A stretch of 31,495 nucleotides of DNA from contig CAKUJB010000009.1 in assembly GCA_934661165.1 (NCBI GenBank), positions 1 to 31,495 of the forward strand. Reading direction: 5' to 3'. A program made the translations under genes and the position numbers. The notes below the pieces were generated by a model. The model ran no database searches and was not told the DNA's origin. It was given only the letters and a program-made list of their open reading frames with translations. Positions 20,991-28,744 of this stretch are shown here, piece by piece; within the stretch, counting starts at the first letter, position 1; the number at the start of each line of letters is the position of its first letter. The DNA is from an uncultured Microbacteriaceae bacterium. Lineage in GTDB: Bacteria > Actinomycetota > Actinomycetes > Actinomycetales > Microbacteriaceae.

Positions 20991-22013
20991 ATGGTCTCGG
21001 AACGCGGCCTCGAGGTCCTGCGCGTCATCGTCGAGGACTATGTCGCGACGCGTGAGCCGGTCGGCTCGAAGGCGATCGTGGAGCGCCACGGCTTCGGGGT
21101 GTCGAGCGCGACGATCCGCAACGACATGGCGGCGCTCGAGGAGGACGGGCTCATCGCAGCCCCCCATACCTCGTCCGGTCGCATCCCGACGGACAAGGGC
21201 TATCGCGCATTCGTCGATCAGATCAGCTCGCTCCGGCCGCTCACGAGCGCGCAGCGCCACGCGATCGAGTCCTTCCTCGGGCAGGCAGTCGACCTCGACG
21301 ACGTTCTCGCGCGCACCGTGCGGCTGCTCAGCCAGCTCACGAGCCAGGTCGCGCTCATCGAGTACCCCACCCTCAACGTGCAGCGGGTGCGGCACGTCGA
21401 GATCTTGCCGCTCGGCGGCACCCGGGCGATGACCGTGCTCATCGCCGACGGCGGCCGCGTCGAGCAGCGCATCCTCGACCTCGGCGAGGCGGTCGACGAG
21501 GCGTTCCTCGGCGAGGTCCGGTCCAAGGCGAACGCGCTGCTCGGCGGACTCGCGCTCGACGAGGCGCTCGTCGCGCTCGGCGGCTTCGCCGCGCAGTTCG
21601 CGCCGACGCGACGCGACCTCGTCACGCAGCTCGCCGCGCAGCTCGGTGAGCAGGTGAGCGCGGACCGGCAACGCCGACTCGTCATGGCCGGCGCCGCGAA
21701 TCTCGCCCGCACGGGCCCCGACTTCCCCGGCTCCATCACGCCCGTGCTCGAGGCCATCGAGGAGCAGGTGACGCTCCTGCGCCTCTTCAGCGAGCTCGAG
21801 GCGGAGCAGCACGGCATCGCGGTGTCCATCGGGCACGAGCATGACGGCTTCGGGCTCGACGACACCAGCGTCCTCGCGGGGCAGTACGCCGCTCCGGGCG
21901 GGCACTCGCGCCTCGGCCTCATCGGGCCGACGCGGATGGACTATCCGGGCAACATCGTGGCGATCCGCGCGGTCGCCAGGTACCTCTCGCGGCTGCTCGG
22001 CGAACAGGAGTGA
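20991..22013 (+). CDS. hrcA: HrcA heat-inducible transcriptional repressor
   Basis: A 340-residue repressor that binds CIRCE elements and loses activity at high temperature. The N-terminal winged-helix domain starts with the conserved SERGLEVLRVIVEDYVATREP (residues 3-23), with the recognition region VSSATIRNDMAALEEDGLI (37-55) and HTSSGRIPTDKGYRAFVD. A dimerisation/GAF-like domain follows, with IGPTRMDYPGNIVAIRAVARY near the C-terminus. The start is ATG 20991, which gives the family N-terminus and has GGAAGG 4 nt upstream; the frame extends further to 20898 but that part covers the promoter and CIRCE. It overlaps or abuts dnaJ. The gene is under the operator at 20931-20957, so it is self-regulated. 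Confidence 0.96.
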   Translation: MVSERGLEVLRVIVEDYVATREPVGSKAIVERHGFGVSSATIRNDMAALEEDGLIAAPHTSSGRIPTDKGYRAFVDQISSLRPLTSAQRHAIESFLGQAVDLDDVLARTVRLLSQLTSQVALIEYPTLNVQRVRHVEILPLGGTRAMTVLIADGGRVEQRILDLGEAVDEAFLGEVRSKANALLGGLALDEALVALGGFAAQFAPTRRDLVTQLAAQLGEQVSADRQRRLVMAGAANLARTGPDFPGSITPVLEAIEEQVTLLRLFSELEAEQHGIAVSIGHEHDGFGLDDTSVLAGQYAAPGGHSRLGLIGPTRMDYPGNIVAIRAVARYLSRLLGEQE

Positions 22014-22015
22014 CG

Positions 22016-23128
22016 GTGTCGGTCGACCACTACGAGACGCTCGGCGTGTCCCGGGACGCGAGCCAGGAGGACATCAAGAAGGCGTACCGCCGCCTCGCGC
22101 GCGAGCTCCACCCCGACGTCAACCCCTCTGGCGACGCCGCGGAGCGCTTCAAGCTCGTCACGCACGCCTACGACGTCCTCAGCGACCCGCAGCAGCGGCA
22201 GGACTACGACCTCGGCGGGCGCGGCGGCGGCTTCGGCGACTTCGGGAGCTTCGGCGACGTCTTCTCCACCTTCTTCGGCGCGGCCGCCGGCGCAGGCGGC
22301 GGCAATCGGCCGAGGTCGCGCCGCGAACGCGGCCAGGACGCGCTGCTGCGCATCGAGATCGACCTCGAGCACGTCATCGCCGGCACCGTCCGGGATGTCG
22401 AGGTCGCGACCGCCGTCGTCTGCGCGACCTGCGACGGGGCCTGCGTGCAGCCGGGCACGAGCGAGGTCACCTGCGATATCTGCGGCGGCTCGGGGCACGT
22501 GCAGCGGCAGATGCGCTCGCTGCTCGGCACCGTCGTCACCTCGGCGCCGTGCGGCACCTGCCGCGGCTACGGGACCCTCATCCCGTACCCGTGCACGAGC
22601 TGCCAGGGCGAGGGGCGCGTGCGCGCGACGAAGACCGTCTCGGTCGAGATCCCGGCCGGCATCGACACGGGCATGCGGATCCAGCTGCCGGGCCAGGGCG
22701 AGGCGGGGCCGGCGGGCGGTCCGAACGCGGATCTCTACGCCGAGATCACGGTGCGCCACCACGATGTCTTCAGCCGCAGCGGCGACGACCTGCTCGCGAC
22801 GCTCGAGGTCGCGATGGCCGATGCCGTCCTCGGTCGCCGCATGACGCTGCAGGGCCTCGACGGCGAGGTCGACGTCGAGCTGCCGGAGGGCTCCCAGGCG
22901 GGCGACGCGATCGTCGTCAAGGGCCGCGGCGTCGGACGGCTGCGCGGCGGCGGCCGCGGCGACCTGCGGATCGCGGTCCAGGTCATCACCCCCGAGCGGC
23001 TCAGCGCGAAGGAGCGCGAGCTCATCGAGCGCTTCCGCGAGCTGCGCTCGGACGCGGCCCCCGCATTCTCGACGTTCCGCCAGGGGCTCTTCGCGCGCCT
23101 GCGCGACCGCTTCCACGGATTCTTCTGA
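22016..23128 (+). CDS. dnaJ: DnaJ-family co-chaperone (DnaJ2 type)
   Basis: A 370-residue type I Hsp40 that stimulates DnaK. The J domain has HPD at 32-34; a Gly/Phe-rich linker runs 67-98; the zinc-finger domain has four CxxC pairs, at 136/139, 153/156, 179/182 and 193/196; substrate-binding beta domains follow. The first repeat reads CATCDGAC instead of CxxCxGxG, while the other three are normal (CDICGGSG, CGTCRGYG, CTSCQGEG). The start is GTG 22016 with GGAG five nt upstream; an in-frame GTG at 22010 overlaps the hrcA stop but has no Shine-Dalgarno. Pairing with hrcA under CIRCE, away from dnaK-grpE, is the usual position of the second actinobacterial DnaJ. rsmE starts 2 bp downstream. Confidence 0.95.
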   Translation: MSVDHYETLGVSRDASQEDIKKAYRRLARELHPDVNPSGDAAERFKLVTHAYDVLSDPQQRQDYDLGGRGGGFGDFGSFGDVFSTFFGAAAGAGGGNRPRSRRERGQDALLRIEIDLEHVIAGTVRDVEVATAVVCATCDGACVQPGTSEVTCDICGGSGHVQRQMRSLLGTVVTSAPCGTCRGYGTLIPYPCTSCQGEGRVRATKTVSVEIPAGIDTGMRIQLPGQGEAGPAGGPNADLYAEITVRHHDVFSRSGDDLLATLEVAMADAVLGRRMTLQGLDGEVDVELPEGSQAGDAIVVKGRGVGRLRGGGRGDLRIAVQVITPERLSAKERELIERFRELRSDAAPAFSTFRQGLFARLRDRFHGFF

Positions 23129-23130
23129 CC

Positions 23131-23886
23131 GTGGCCTCGCTCTACCTCGAGGAGTCCCTCGACGAGCTCGCCTTCGCACCGGGTCGGCGCCTCACGGTCT
23201 CGGGCGCGGAGGCACGGCACGCGGCGCAGGTCGCGCGCGTCCGGACGGGGGAGCGCATCGGCATCGGCGACGGACGCGGTCGCATCGGGTGGGGGCGTGT
23301 GGTCCACGTCGCGAGCGACGCCGTCGCGATCGAGGTCGAGGACGTCGTCGTCGAGGAGCGCCGGCGACCCGAGCTGTGGCTCGTCCAGGCGCTCGCGAAG
23401 GGCGACCGGGACGAGCTCGCCGTGCAGGCGGCGACCGAGCTCGGCGTCACCGGGGTGATCCCCTGGCAGGCCGCGCGATCCGTGTCGCGGTGGAGCGGCC
23501 CGAAGGCCGCGAAGGGGCAGGCGCGCTGGACCTCGATCGCGCGCGAGGCGGCGAAGCAGGCGATCCGGGCGAGCGTGCCCGAGGTCCGGCCGCTCGCGAC
23601 GACCGCGGAGATCGCCGCGCGGGCGGGGGAGCCGGGCGCACTGGCGATCGTGCTCGAGCCGAGCGCGCCCGCGCCGCTGCGCGAGATCGTCGTCGCCTCG
23701 GCGATCGTCGGCGTGCGCCGCATCGACGTCATCGTCGGCCCGGAGGGCGGGATCGACCCCATCGAGCTGCGGGAGTTCGAGCTCGCGGGGGCGCGGCTCG
23801 CCAGGCTGGGTCCCGAGGTCCTTCGCACCTCGACGGCCGGCCCCACCGCGATCGCCGCGCTCGACGTGCTCCTCGGCCGCTGGTGA
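23131..23886 (+). CDS. rsmE: 16S rRNA (uracil-1498 N3) methyltransferase
   Basis: A 251-residue SPOUT-class methyltransferase that modifies U1498 of 16S rRNA using S-adenosylmethionine. The N-terminal PUA-like domain contains the RHAAQVARVRTGERIGIGDG pattern (29-48). The C-terminal trefoil-knot domain has LVQALAKGDRDELAVQAATE, IDVIVGPEGGIDPIE and LGPEVLRTSTAGPTAIAALD, which form the cofactor knot. The start is GTG 23131, 2 bp after the dnaJ stop, so translation is coupled to dnaJ. The hrcA-dnaJ-rsmE order is widespread in actinobacteria and Firmicutes. In many relatives a HIT protein and phoH-ybeY follow; here aroQ, with its own promoter, comes next. Confidence 0.95.
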   Translation: MASLYLEESLDELAFAPGRRLTVSGAEARHAAQVARVRTGERIGIGDGRGRIGWGRVVHVASDAVAIEVEDVVVEERRRPELWLVQALAKGDRDELAVQAATELGVTGVIPWQAARSVSRWSGPKAAKGQARWTSIAREAAKQAIRASVPEVRPLATTAEIAARAGEPGALAIVLEPSAPAPLREIVVASAIVGVRRIDVIVGPEGGIDPIELREFELAGARLARLGPEVLRTSTAGPTAIAALDVLLGRW

Positions 23887-23897
23887 CCCGCGGCCGG

Positions 23898-23903
23898 TAG
23901 GCT
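23898..23903 (+). promoter_or_regulatory. aroQ -10 box (TAGGCT)
   Basis: TAGGCT ends 7 nt before the ATG at 23910. The six bases between are CGGGGG, so the site could also be read as a weak Shine-Dalgarno, but they directly abut the start codon, too close for ribosome binding. Confidence 0.45.
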
Positions 23904-23909
23904 CGGGGG

Positions 23910-24347
23910 ATGGTCTCGATCCTCGTCCTCAACGGGCCGAACCTCGGCCGGCTCGGCAGCCGCGAGCCCGAGGTGTACGGCCACCAGGACCTCGATGCGC
24001 TCCGCGAGCTGCTCGGGGATCTCGCCGCGGGTCGCGCCGAGATCGAGGTACGGCAGACCGACGATGAGGCCGAACTCGTGCGCTGGCTGCACGAGGCCGT
24101 TGACGCGGCCCGCCCGGTCGTCCTCAATCCCGCGGCGTTCACCCACTACTCGTACGCGCTGCGCGACGCCGCAGCGCTCGTGACGAAGGCGGGGCTGCCG
24201 CTCATCGAGGTGCACATCTCGAACCCGCACGCCCGCGAGTCCTTCCGCCACCGGAGCGTCATCTCCGGGGTCGCGACGGGCGTCATCGCGGGCTTCGGCT
24301 TCGGCGGCTACGGACTCGCGGTCGAGGCGATCCTCGCGGGCGCATAG
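23910..24347 (+). CDS. aroQ: 3-Dehydroquinate dehydratase, type II
   Basis: A 145-residue shikimate-pathway enzyme that converts 3-dehydroquinate to 3-dehydroshikimate; type II enzymes are dodecamers. The motif NGPNLGRLGSREPEVYG (8-24) contains the catalytic Tyr23 and the loop Arg18; NPAAFTH (73-79) and EVHISN (100-105, His102) complete the site. The GPNLGRLG wording, with Gly-Arg where many bacteria have Asn-Leu, matches actinobacterial enzymes such as that of Mycobacterium. The start is ATG 23910, 7 nt after TAGGCT. Other aro genes are not in the window. The stop is 44 bp before efp, which has its own -10 box, so aroQ may be monocistronic. Confidence 0.95.
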   Translation: MVSILVLNGPNLGRLGSREPEVYGHQDLDALRELLGDLAAGRAEIEVRQTDDEAELVRWLHEAVDAARPVVLNPAAFTHYSYALRDAAALVTKAGLPLIEVHISNPHARESFRHRSVISGVATGVIAGFGFGGYGLAVEAILAGA

Positions 24348-24354
24348 GCCCCGC

Positions 24355-24360
24355 TAGACT
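24355..24360 (+). promoter_or_regulatory. efp -10 box (TAGACT)
   Basis: TAGACT lies 31 nt before the efp start. The implied leader of about 25 nt holds a proper Shine-Dalgarno (GAGAGG, 24379-24384), in contrast to the leaderless genes nearby. Confidence 0.45.
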
Positions 24361-24391
24361 TGCGCGGGTCTTTTCGGCGAGAGGAATGCGC

Positions 24392-24955
24392 ATGGCGACG
24401 ACGAACGACATCAAGAAGGGCTCGGTGCTCGCGCTCGAGGGCCAGCTCTGGAACGTCACCGACTTCCAGCACGTGAAGCCGGGCAAGGGCGGCGCCTTCG
24501 TCCGCACGACGCTGAAGAACGTCGTGACCGGCAGGACCCTCGACCGCACCTTCAACGCCGGCACGAAGATCGACTTCGCGACGGTCGACCGCCGCGATTT
24601 CCAGTACCTGTACCAGGACGGCGCCGACTTCGTCTTCATGGACCTCACCGACTACGACCAGCTCACGGTGTCGAGCGCGATCGTCGGGGACGCCGCGAAC
24701 TTCATGCTCGAGAACCAGACCGTCATGCTCGCGCTCCACGAGGGCGAGCCGCTGTACATCGAGCTGCCGGCCTCCGTCGTGCTCCTCGTGACGCACACCG
24801 ACCCGGGTCTCCAGGGCGACCGGAGCTCGGCGGGCACGAAGCCCGCGACGCTCGAGACCGGCTACGAGATCCAGGTGCCGCTCTACCTGGAGTCGAACAC
24901 GAAGGTCAAGGTCGACACCCGCGACGGGTCGTACCTCGGCCGCGTCAACGACTGA
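24392..24955 (+). CDS. efp: Elongation factor P
   Basis: A 187-residue three-domain factor that relieves ribosome stalling at proline runs. The start MATTNDIKKGSVLALEGQLW is canonical; the tip loop is HVKPGKGGAF with Lys32 at the site modified in some bacteria. Domains II and III end with the conserved TRDGSYLGRVND. ATG 24392 is chosen over the in-frame ATG 24386 because GAGAGG lies 7 nt upstream of it and the protein then begins as in other EF-Ps. No EF-P modification gene (epmA, epmB, earP) is in the window. nusB follows after 6 bp, so the pair is an operon. Confidence 0.97.
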   Translation: MATTNDIKKGSVLALEGQLWNVTDFQHVKPGKGGAFVRTTLKNVVTGRTLDRTFNAGTKIDFATVDRRDFQYLYQDGADFVFMDLTDYDQLTVSSAIVGDAANFMLENQTVMLALHEGEPLYIELPASVVLLVTHTDPGLQGDRSSAGTKPATLETGYEIQVPLYLESNTKVKVDTRDGSYLGRVND

Positions 24956-24961
24956 CGCGAC

Positions 24962-25375
24962 GTGTCCGCCCGCACCAAGGCCCGCAAGCGCGCGCTCGAC
25001 GTCCTCTACAGCGCCGACGTGCGCGGGCAGGCGCTGACCGACGCCCTTGAGGTCGAGGCCTCGCGCGCGGCGCGCGAGCCCGCTCGGAAGGCCTCGTGGG
25101 ACTACGCGGCGACGATCGTCCAGGGCGTGATCGACCATGCCGACGAGATCGACGAGACGATCCGGACCTACGCCCTCGACTGGCCGCTCGAGCGCATGCC
25201 CGCCGTCGACCGGGCGCTGCTGCGCATCGGCGTCTGGGAGCTCCTCCACAACGAGGACGTCCCCGCCTCGGCCGTCATCGCCGAGGCGGTCGAGTCCGCG
25301 TCGCTGCATTCGACGGATGACTCGGCGCGCTTCGTCAACGGCGTGCTCGCCCGCATCGCGGGCGCGCGCGCCTGA
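24962..25375 (+). CDS. nusB: Transcription antitermination factor NusB
   Basis: A 137-residue all-helical RNA-binding protein that joins NusE (S10) on boxA of rRNA leaders. The N-terminus TKARKRALDVLYSADVRG and the C-terminal half VDRALLRIGVWELLHNEDVPASAVIAEAVE and STDDSARFVNGVLARIA are family signatures. The start is GTG 24962, 6 bp after the efp stop, probably translated by coupling. It ends 25 bp before the pyr promoter, with no clear terminator between, so some read-through into pyrR is possible. Confidence 0.95.
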   Translation: MSARTKARKRALDVLYSADVRGQALTDALEVEASRAAREPARKASWDYAATIVQGVIDHADEIDETIRTYALDWPLERMPAVDRALLRIGVWELLHNEDVPASAVIAEAVESASLHSTDDSARFVNGVLARIAGARA

Positions 25376-25400
25376 CGGCGGACGCACGGACGCGCGGGTC

Positions 25401-25406
25401 TATACT
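25401..25406 (+). promoter_or_regulatory. pyr operon -10 box (TATACT)
   Basis: TATACT is the best -10 match in the 90-bp nusB-pyrR gap. Transcription from about 25413 would place the PyrR loop at the very 5' end of the mRNA. No good -35 is seen. Confidence 0.6.
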
Positions 25407-25412
25407 CGTCCG

Positions 25413-25465
25413 CGCAGCCTTGAAGCCCGTCCCGTGAGGCGGAGAAGGCGAAGAAGGGAGTCCCG
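25413..25465 (+). promoter_or_regulatory. PyrR-binding leader of the pyr operon
   Basis: The leader contains GCCTT (25417-25421) pairing with AAGGC (25445-25449), an internal GAA bulge, an upper stem CCG/CGG (25427-25429 with 25440-25442) and a top loop reading TCCCGTGAGG (25430-25439), matching the conserved UCCnGnGAGG loop of PyrR-binding RNA. The Shine-Dalgarno GGGAG (25456-25460) follows 6 nt later. With about 53 nt in total there is no room for a terminator/antiterminator pair, so control is probably translational, as known for mycobacterial pyr leaders: PyrR bound with UMP would hinder ribosome access. Confidence 0.8.
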
Positions 25466-25999
25466 TTGACGGTCCACGGGCACGTCGTCCTCCAGGCCGA
25501 CGAGATCCAGCGGGCGCTCAAGCGGATCGCCTACGAGATCATCGAGTCGAGCAAGGGCTCCTCGGATCTCGTCCTCCTCGGCATCCCGACGCGCGGCGCC
25601 ATCCTCGCGAAGCGGCTCGCCGCCGCGCTCGACAGCATCCAGCCTGGCTGCGCGACCTCGGGCTCGCTCGACGTCACGATGTACCGCGACGACCTCGGCA
25701 AGCAGCCGACACGTGCGACGCATCCGACGTCGATCCCCGCGGGCGGCATCGACGGCAAGACGGTCGTCCTCGTCGACGACGTGCTCATGAGCGGCCGGAC
25801 GATCCGCGCCGCGCTCGACGCGCTCGCCGCGCTCGGCCGGCCGAAGGCGGTCCGACTCGCGGTCCTCATCGACCGCGGCCACCGCGAGCTGCCGATCCGC
25901 CCGGACTTCGTCGGCAAGAATCTCCCGTCCGCGACGACGGAGCGCATCCACGTGCGCCTCGAGGAGATCGACGCGTACGAAGAAGTGACCATCCAGTGA
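25466..25999 (+). CDS. pyrR: PyrR bifunctional regulator / uracil phosphoribosyltransferase
   Basis: A 177-residue UMP-sensing RNA-binding protein with uracil phosphoribosyltransferase activity. The PRPP loop is VLVDDVLMSGRT (101-112); YRDDLGKQPTRATHPTSIP (73-91) is a PyrR signature, and GIPTRGAILAKRLA (39-52) forms the pyrophosphate loop. The start is TTG 25466 with GGGAG 5 nt upstream; the weak start codon directly follows the PyrR-binding loop, so this cistron is well placed for autoregulation. It overlaps pyrB by 4 bp (GTGA), so the whole operon can be coupled to pyrR translation. Confidence 0.96.
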   Translation: MTVHGHVVLQADEIQRALKRIAYEIIESSKGSSDLVLLGIPTRGAILAKRLAAALDSIQPGCATSGSLDVTMYRDDLGKQPTRATHPTSIPAGGIDGKTVVLVDDVLMSGRTIRAALDALAALGRPKAVRLAVLIDRGHRELPIRPDFVGKNLPSATTERIHVRLEEIDAYEEVTIQ

Positions 26000-26943
26000 G
26001 GCATCTGCTCACCACGCAGACGCTCAACCGGGACACCACTGTCGCCATCCTCGACACCGCCGAAGACATGGCGGCCGTGTCTGGGCGCGAGATCAAGAAG
26101 CTGCCGACGCTGCGCGGCCGCACCGTCGTCAACCTGTTCTTCGAGGACTCGACCCGCACCCGGGTGTCCTTCGAGGTCGCGGCGAAGCGGCTCTCGGCGG
26201 ACGTCATCAACTTCACGGCGAAGGGCTCGAGCCTGTCGAAGGGCGAGTCGCTCAAGGACACCGCGCAGACCCTCCACGCGATGGGCGCCGACGGCGTCGT
26301 CATCCGCCACCCCGCGAGCGGCGCGCCGCACACGCTCGCCTACGCCGGCTGGATCGACGCGGGCGTCATCAACGCGGGCGACGGCACGCACGAGCACCCG
26401 ACGCAGGGGCTCCTCGACGCCTTCACGATCCGCCGGCGCCTGCACGGCGAGGCGAGCCGTGGCCGCGACCTCGAGGGCGTCAGCGTCACGATCGTCGGCG
26501 ACATCCTCCACTCCCGCGTCGCGCGGTCGAACCTCTGGCTGCTGCGCACGCTCGGCGCCGAGGTCCGCTTCGTCGCGCCCGCGACGCTGCTGCCGTACGG
26601 CACGGACTCCTGGCCGGCGACGGTCGGCGTCGACCTCGACGCCGCGATCGCCGACGCGCCCGACGTGCTCATGATGCTGCGCATCCAGTCGGAGCGGATG
26701 CACGCCGCGTACTTCCCGAGCGAGCGGGAGTACGCGCGGGAGTGGGGCCTCACCGACGCGCGGCTCGCGCGGCTCCCGGCGAATACGATGGTCATGCACC
26801 CGGGCCCGATGAATCGCGGCCTGGAGATCTCCGCGGCCGCCGCCGACAGCGCCCAGTCGACAGTGCTCGACCAGGTGGCGAACGGCGTGTCGGTCCGGAT
26901 GTCGGTGCTCTACCACTTGCTCGCGACCGGGGAGGCCGCATGA
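25996..26943 (+). CDS. pyrB: Aspartate carbamoyltransferase catalytic subunit
   Basis: A 315-residue enzyme joining carbamoyl phosphate and aspartate, the committed step of pyrimidine synthesis. The carbamoyl-phosphate site is FFEDSTRTRVSFE (48-60, STRTR at 52-56); HPTQGLLDAF near 134 and the C-terminal MVMHPGPMNRGLEIS (about 269-283) complete the active site. The start is GTG 25996, overlapping the pyrR stop as GTGA. There is no pyrI regulatory-subunit gene, as usual in actinobacteria, where control is by PyrR. The stop overlaps the pyrC start by 4 bp. Confidence 0.97.
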   Translation: MRHLLTTQTLNRDTTVAILDTAEDMAAVSGREIKKLPTLRGRTVVNLFFEDSTRTRVSFEVAAKRLSADVINFTAKGSSLSKGESLKDTAQTLHAMGADGVVIRHPASGAPHTLAYAGWIDAGVINAGDGTHEHPTQGLLDAFTIRRRLHGEASRGRDLEGVSVTIVGDILHSRVARSNLWLLRTLGAEVRFVAPATLLPYGTDSWPATVGVDLDAAIADAPDVLMMLRIQSERMHAAYFPSEREYAREWGLTDARLARLPANTMVMHPGPMNRGLEISAAAADSAQSTVLDQVANGVSVRMSVLYHLLATGEAA

Positions 26944-28256
26944 CCGGGACCGCAGCCCAGCCGCGCGTCACCCGCATCGTCGGGGCGACGCGCCCCGACG
27001 GGACCGCGGGCGATCTCTGGATCGCGGACGGCGCATTCATCGAGCCCGCATCGCGGGCGGACGAGACGGTCGACGCGGCCGGCCTCGTCGCGCTGCCGGG
27101 CCTCGTCGATCTTCACACCCACCTGCGCGAGCCGGGCTACGAGCAGTCGGAGACCGTGCTGACAGGGACGCGCGCAGCTGCGGCCGGCGGGTTCACTGCC
27201 GTCTTCGCGATGGCGAACACGCTCCCCGTGCAGGACACCGCGGGCGTCGTCGAGCAGGTGCTCTCGCTCGGCGAGCGCGCCGGGTACGCGACGGTCCGGC
27301 CGATCGGCGCGGTGACGGTCGGCCTCGCGGGGCAGCGGCTCGCGGAGATCGGCGCGATGGCGTCCTCGCGGGCGGCCGTCCGGGTCTTCTCTGACGACGG
27401 CTTCTGCGTGCACGACCCGCTGCTCATGCGACGCGCGCTCGAGTACGTCAAGACGTTCGGCGGCGTCATCGCCCAGCACGCGCAGGACCCGCGACTCACC
27501 GAGGGCGCGCAGATGCACGAGGGCGAGGTGTCCGCGCGGCTCGGCCTCGCGGGCTGGCCCGCCGTCGCCGAGGAGTCGATCATCGCCCGCGACGTCCTGC
27601 TCGCCGAGCACGTCGGTGCGCGGCTGCACATCTGCCATGTCTCGACCGCGGGCGCCGTCGAGGTCATCCGGTGGGCGAAGGCCCGCGGCATCGCCGTCAC
27701 CGCAGAGGCGACCCCGCACCACCTGCTGCTCACCGAGCAGCTCGCCGAGACCTACGACCCGCGGTACAAGGTGAACCCGCCGCTGCGCCGCCAGGAGGAC
27801 GTCGAGGCGCTCCGCGCCGGACTCGCCGACGGCACGATCGACATCGTCGCAACCGACCACGCCCCGCACCCGGCCGAGCACAAGGAGTGCGCGTGGCCCG
27901 AGGCCGCGAACGGCATGGTCGGCCTCGAGACGGCGCTGTCCGTCGTGCAGACCGCGATGGTCGACACCGGGTTGCTCGGCTGGCAGGACGTCGCACGGGT
28001 GATGTCCGCGGCGCCCGCCCGGATCGGCGGGCTGCGCGGCTACGGCGGCGCCTTCGGCCCGGGCCGGGCCGCGCACCTGACGCTCGTCGACCCGAGCGCG
28101 CGCCGCGAGATCGCGGTGAGCGACCTCTGCGGTCGCTCCCGCAACTCGCCGTACCTCGGGCGGAGCCTCCCCGGGCGCGTCGAGCACGTCTGGCACGGGG
28201 GAGTGCGCACCGTCGCCGGGGCGGCGCTCGTCGAGCTCACCGAGGGGACCGACTGA
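26940..28256 (+). CDS. pyrC: Dihydroorotase
   Basis: A 438-residue zinc amidohydrolase that cyclises carbamoyl-aspartate to dihydroorotate. The metal-binding DLHTHLREPG has His59 and His61; further ligands lie in IAQHAQD and HICHVSTAGAVEVI, and the catalytic aspartate is in IVATDHAPH. The form with HLREPG and about 430 residues is the class I (Bacillus/actinobacterial) type. The start is ATG 26940 inside the pyrB stop (ATGA). The next gene starts at the last base of the pyrC stop (TGATG), so the cistrons are tightly coupled. Confidence 0.97.
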   Translation: MTGTAAQPRVTRIVGATRPDGTAGDLWIADGAFIEPASRADETVDAAGLVALPGLVDLHTHLREPGYEQSETVLTGTRAAAAGGFTAVFAMANTLPVQDTAGVVEQVLSLGERAGYATVRPIGAVTVGLAGQRLAEIGAMASSRAAVRVFSDDGFCVHDPLLMRRALEYVKTFGGVIAQHAQDPRLTEGAQMHEGEVSARLGLAGWPAVAEESIIARDVLLAEHVGARLHICHVSTAGAVEVIRWAKARGIAVTAEATPHHLLLTEQLAETYDPRYKVNPPLRRQEDVEALRAGLADGTIDIVATDHAPHPAEHKECAWPEAANGMVGLETALSVVQTAMVDTGLLGWQDVARVMSAAPARIGGLRGYGGAFGPGRAAHLTLVDPSARREIAVSDLCGRSRNSPYLGRSLPGRVEHVWHGGVRTVAGAALVELTEGTD

Positions 28257-28744
28257 TGCCGTTCATCCGCGAGATCCTGCTCGTCGTCACGATCCTCATC
28301 GGGCTCGCGCTCCTCGTCCTGCTCGTCGTCGGCTGGCGCCGCCGCGTCGCCCGCCAGCGCGGGCTCGCGACGCCGAACCCCGCACCGGTTCTCGCGGCGG
28401 GGGCCGCGCGCCTGCGGGGCAAGTACGTCGCGACGACGACCGCGGGCGACCCGTACGACCGGATCGCCGTCGCCGGCCTCGGCTTCCGCGGCGACGCGGT
28501 CGCGAGCGTCCACCGCGAGGGCGTGCTCGTCGAGCGCGCCGGGGAGGTCGACCTGTGGATCCCGCGCGAGGACCTCGTCGGGGTCGACCGCGCGACCTGG
28601 ACGATCGACCGCGTCGTCGAGGGCGACGGACTCCATCTCGTCCGCTGGCGCCTCGGCGACCAGGAGGTCGACACGTACCTGCGGCTCGACGCGCCCATCG
28701 CATTCGACACCGCACTCGCCGAACTGGAGCTGATCGCATCGTGA
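28256..28744 (+). CDS. Single-pass membrane protein of the pyr operon, unknown function
   Basis: A 162-residue protein with one N-terminal transmembrane helix (about 7-27, LLVVTILIGLALLVLLVVG) followed by an arginine-rich stretch (WRRRVARQRG), so the C-terminal domain should be cytoplasmic. Residues 45-160 look like a compact mixed beta domain resembling a bacterial PH-like fold (pattern judgement only), with the conserved-looking DLWIPREDLVGVDRATWTIDR segment. It is embedded between pyrC and carA with 1-bp and 4-bp overlaps. A small membrane protein occupies the same place in other actinobacterial pyr operons (Rv1382 in M. tuberculosis), so the linkage is old. It could be a membrane tether or regulator, but no role can be assigned. 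Confidence 0.85.
   Translation: MPFIREILLVVTILIGLALLVLLVVGWRRRVARQRGLATPNPAPVLAAGAARLRGKYVATTTAGDPYDRIAVAGLGFRGDAVASVHREGVLVERAGEVDLWIPREDLVGVDRATWTIDRVVEGDGLHLVRWRLGDQEVDTYLRLDAPIAFDTALAELELIAS

Noticed and set aside
21841..23130. Frame upstream of rsmE running through dnaJ
   Set aside because: It is the shadow frame of hrcA and dnaJ; only the part from GTG 23131 shows RsmE homology.
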